Assembly: GCA_903927645.1 (NCBI GenBank)
Contig: CAIYNX010000165.1
Location: 1 to 38,762, forward strand
DNA: 38,762 bases
Reading direction: 5' to 3'
DNA from: an uncultured Mucilaginibacter sp.
GTDB taxonomy: Bacteria; Bacteroidota; Bacteroidia; Sphingobacteriales; Sphingobacteriaceae
Under the pieces are notes generated by a model. It did not search any database and was not told where the DNA came from. It saw only the letters and a program-made list of their open reading frames with translations. Of the stretch, positions 38,401 through 38,762 are shown piece by piece (the first letter of the stretch is position 1; each line of letters opens with the position of its first letter). The position numbers were made by a program, and so were the translations under genes.

Positions 38401-38762
38401 AGCTGGAAAACGAAACCGAGCTATTGGCCTTTGAACAACAACTACACGACCGCTTTGGCCCCGTACCACCCCAGGTAGCCGATTTGCTGAATACCATGCG
38501 CCTGCAATGGCTGGGCAAAAGTTTGGGCTTTGAAAAAATATCCCTCAAAAAGAATGTGCTGCGCGGCTATTTCCTAACCGACCAAAAATCGCAATACTTT
38601 GAATCGGAATCGTTTAGGCAGATCTTGAGCTATGTACAGGCCCACCCCCGCAAATGCAACCTGAAAGAAATAAAAAACTCGTTAAGGCTAAGCATTGAAG
38701 GTGTGTTTAGCATTGACCAAGCCGTTGGGTTGTTGGGTGAGATTGGGGAGTTGGTGGGTGTG
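35412..38762 (+). CDS. mfd: Transcription-repair coupling factor Mfd, running off the right edge
   Basis: Mfd displaces stalled RNA polymerase with its DNA translocase and recruits UvrA. The frame is open for 1117 codons to the edge. The start must be the TTG at 35412 (MNIRDILARYKTD) or a less fitting codon close by, since an in-frame TAA at 35382 closes the frame and no ATG occurs until deep in the protein. Visible parts: UvrB-like N-terminus (LPGQYSIRGGIVDIFS), the RNA-polymerase-interacting CarD-like domain (about 431-505, LKPGDFVTHIDHGIGKYAGLEK), Walker A GDVGFGKT (588-595), DEEQ in MIIDEEQKFGV, TATPIPRTL, motif VI QMRGRVGRS and the C-terminal TRCF region. The usual length is near 1110-1150, so few codons are missing. 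Its codons look more GC-rich than its neighbours'. Confidence 0.96.
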   Translation, partial: MNIRDILARYKTDSRIEELALALNASKNPRVQLRGLTGSSDAAVATVLYFLQHKHQVFVLPDREEAAYFQADIENLTGKECLLFPSSYRKPFEFTQPDSSNVLARAEVLNDLNHATEYGQIIITYPEALAEKVIDRASLEKNTLEISVGNKLSIEFINEFLADYAFERVDFVYLPGQYSIRGGIVDIFSFSHELPYRVEFFGDEIESIRTFEIESQLSVQQVKSITIVPNVQSKFLTENNISLLEYVEKGTQVWIKDVQFTLDIIKAGNTRAIALWKALSLEEKGQNPDWIDPKFNFNDEKLIADQLHDFPIIEFGKQFFYQDSKVINFDMRPQPSFNKDFTLLIHNFKNNAAEGIENYILTDSAKQVERLYAIMDDLDKTVKFTPISVSIREGFIDREQKLACYTDHQIFDRYYKYKLKKGYQRTQAITLKELRELKPGDFVTHIDHGIGKYAGLEKVEVSGKMQEMIRLVYADNDLLYVNINSLNRISKYSGKEGTVPKMNKLGTDAWEKLKKTTKKKVKDIARDLIKLYALRKAQQGNAFSPDSYLQNELEASFIYEDTPDQEKATADFKKDMESPHPMDRLICGDVGFGKTEVAIRAAFKAVADSKQVAILVPTTILAAQHYKTFSDRLKGFPCNIDYVNRFKSAKQIKTTLENLKEGKVDIIIGTHRLVSKDVKFKDLGLMIIDEEQKFGVSTKEKLKQMRANVDTLTLTATPIPRTLHFSLMGARDLSIISTPPPNRQPVVTELHVFNDKLIKEAVEQEIDRGGQVFFIHNRVADLPQLGGMIQGLVPKARIGIAHGQLDGDDLEDVMLKFVNGEYDVLVATTIIEAGLDIPNANTIIINYAHMFGLSDLHQMRGRVGRSNKKAFCYLLSPPLSTLTSEARKRLSAIEEFSDLGSGFNVAMRDLDIRGSGNLLGAEQSGFIAEIGFEMYHKILDEAIQELKEEEFKGVFPDDKPRPYISFTQIDTDLEILIPDEYVTSIAERYNLYTDLSKLENETELLAFEQQLHDRFGPVPPQVADLLNTMRLQWLGKSLGFEKISLKKNVLRGYFLTDQKSQYFESESFRQILSYVQAHPRKCNLKEIKNSLRLSIEGVFSIDQAVGLLGEIGELVGV

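Noticed and set aside
1..38762. CRISPR array, transposase, prophage or tRNA-associated island
   Set aside because: No spaced direct repeats, transposase-like proteins, phage genes or tRNA-like sequences were seen on either strand.

Overview
The window looks like chromosomal DNA of a Bacteroidota member, most likely a Sphingobacteriaceae-type organism (Pedobacter/Mucilaginibacter-like). The reasons are the low G+C and A-rich leaders with weak Shine-Dalgarno sequences, several promoters resembling the Bacteroidota consensus (TTG, about 20 nt, then TAnnTTTG), BshC of the bacillithiol pathway, a TonB-dependent receptor with a carboxypeptidase-regulatory-like N-terminal domain, and the protein families overall. 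The taxonomic call is inference from gene content, not from a marker search. No rRNA, tRNA, insertion sequence, prophage or CRISPR array was seen, and most genes are core housekeeping genes.

Region 1 (1-6.5 kb): the 5' part of an exported M1 aminopeptidase (minus), a bacilliredoxin (minus), an M23 peptidase-bactofilin pair (plus), adenosylhomocysteinase, trmD, an exported rhodanese-like protein (minus) and a HIT-family protein. Region 2 (6.5-13.4 kb): a large exported M14 peptidase (minus), RecQ (plus), an Ldh-family dehydrogenase (minus) and a divergent nitrilase-superfamily amidase (plus).

Region 3 (13.4-22.8 kb) is one long minus-strand run. Read 5' to 3' it is hemB, hemL, histidine kinase, OmpR-type response regulator, membrane TPR protein, hemE, hemJ, rimO, bshC. 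It supplies four heme-pathway steps, a two-component system placed between them, the S12 methylthiotransferase and the last enzyme of bacillithiol synthesis. The comM/yifB AAA ATPase is divergent from hemB.

Region 4 (24.5-32.4 kb) is the most accessory-looking part. It holds an HxlR regulator divergent from an NTF2-like protein, a strongly structured non-coding stretch ending in a clear terminator, a VOC protein, an unlisted 43-residue membrane peptide, a seven-helix orphan membrane protein, an 85-residue orphan, a small membrane protein paired with an SPFH-like lipoprotein, an orphan TonB-dependent receptor and a DUF2062 protein.

Region 5 (32.4-38.8 kb): a coiled-coil zinc-ribbon protein overlapping a Nif3-family gene, a TM2-domain protein, a DUF2752 protein, and mfd, which starts at a TTG and runs off the right edge with probably only a few codons missing.

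Nothing here is clearly a new defence or mobile system. The best leads are the structured RNA candidate at 25.56-25.66 kb, the SPFH lipoprotein module, the two-component system inside the heme run, and promoters placed so close to start codons that the mRNAs may be leaderless.
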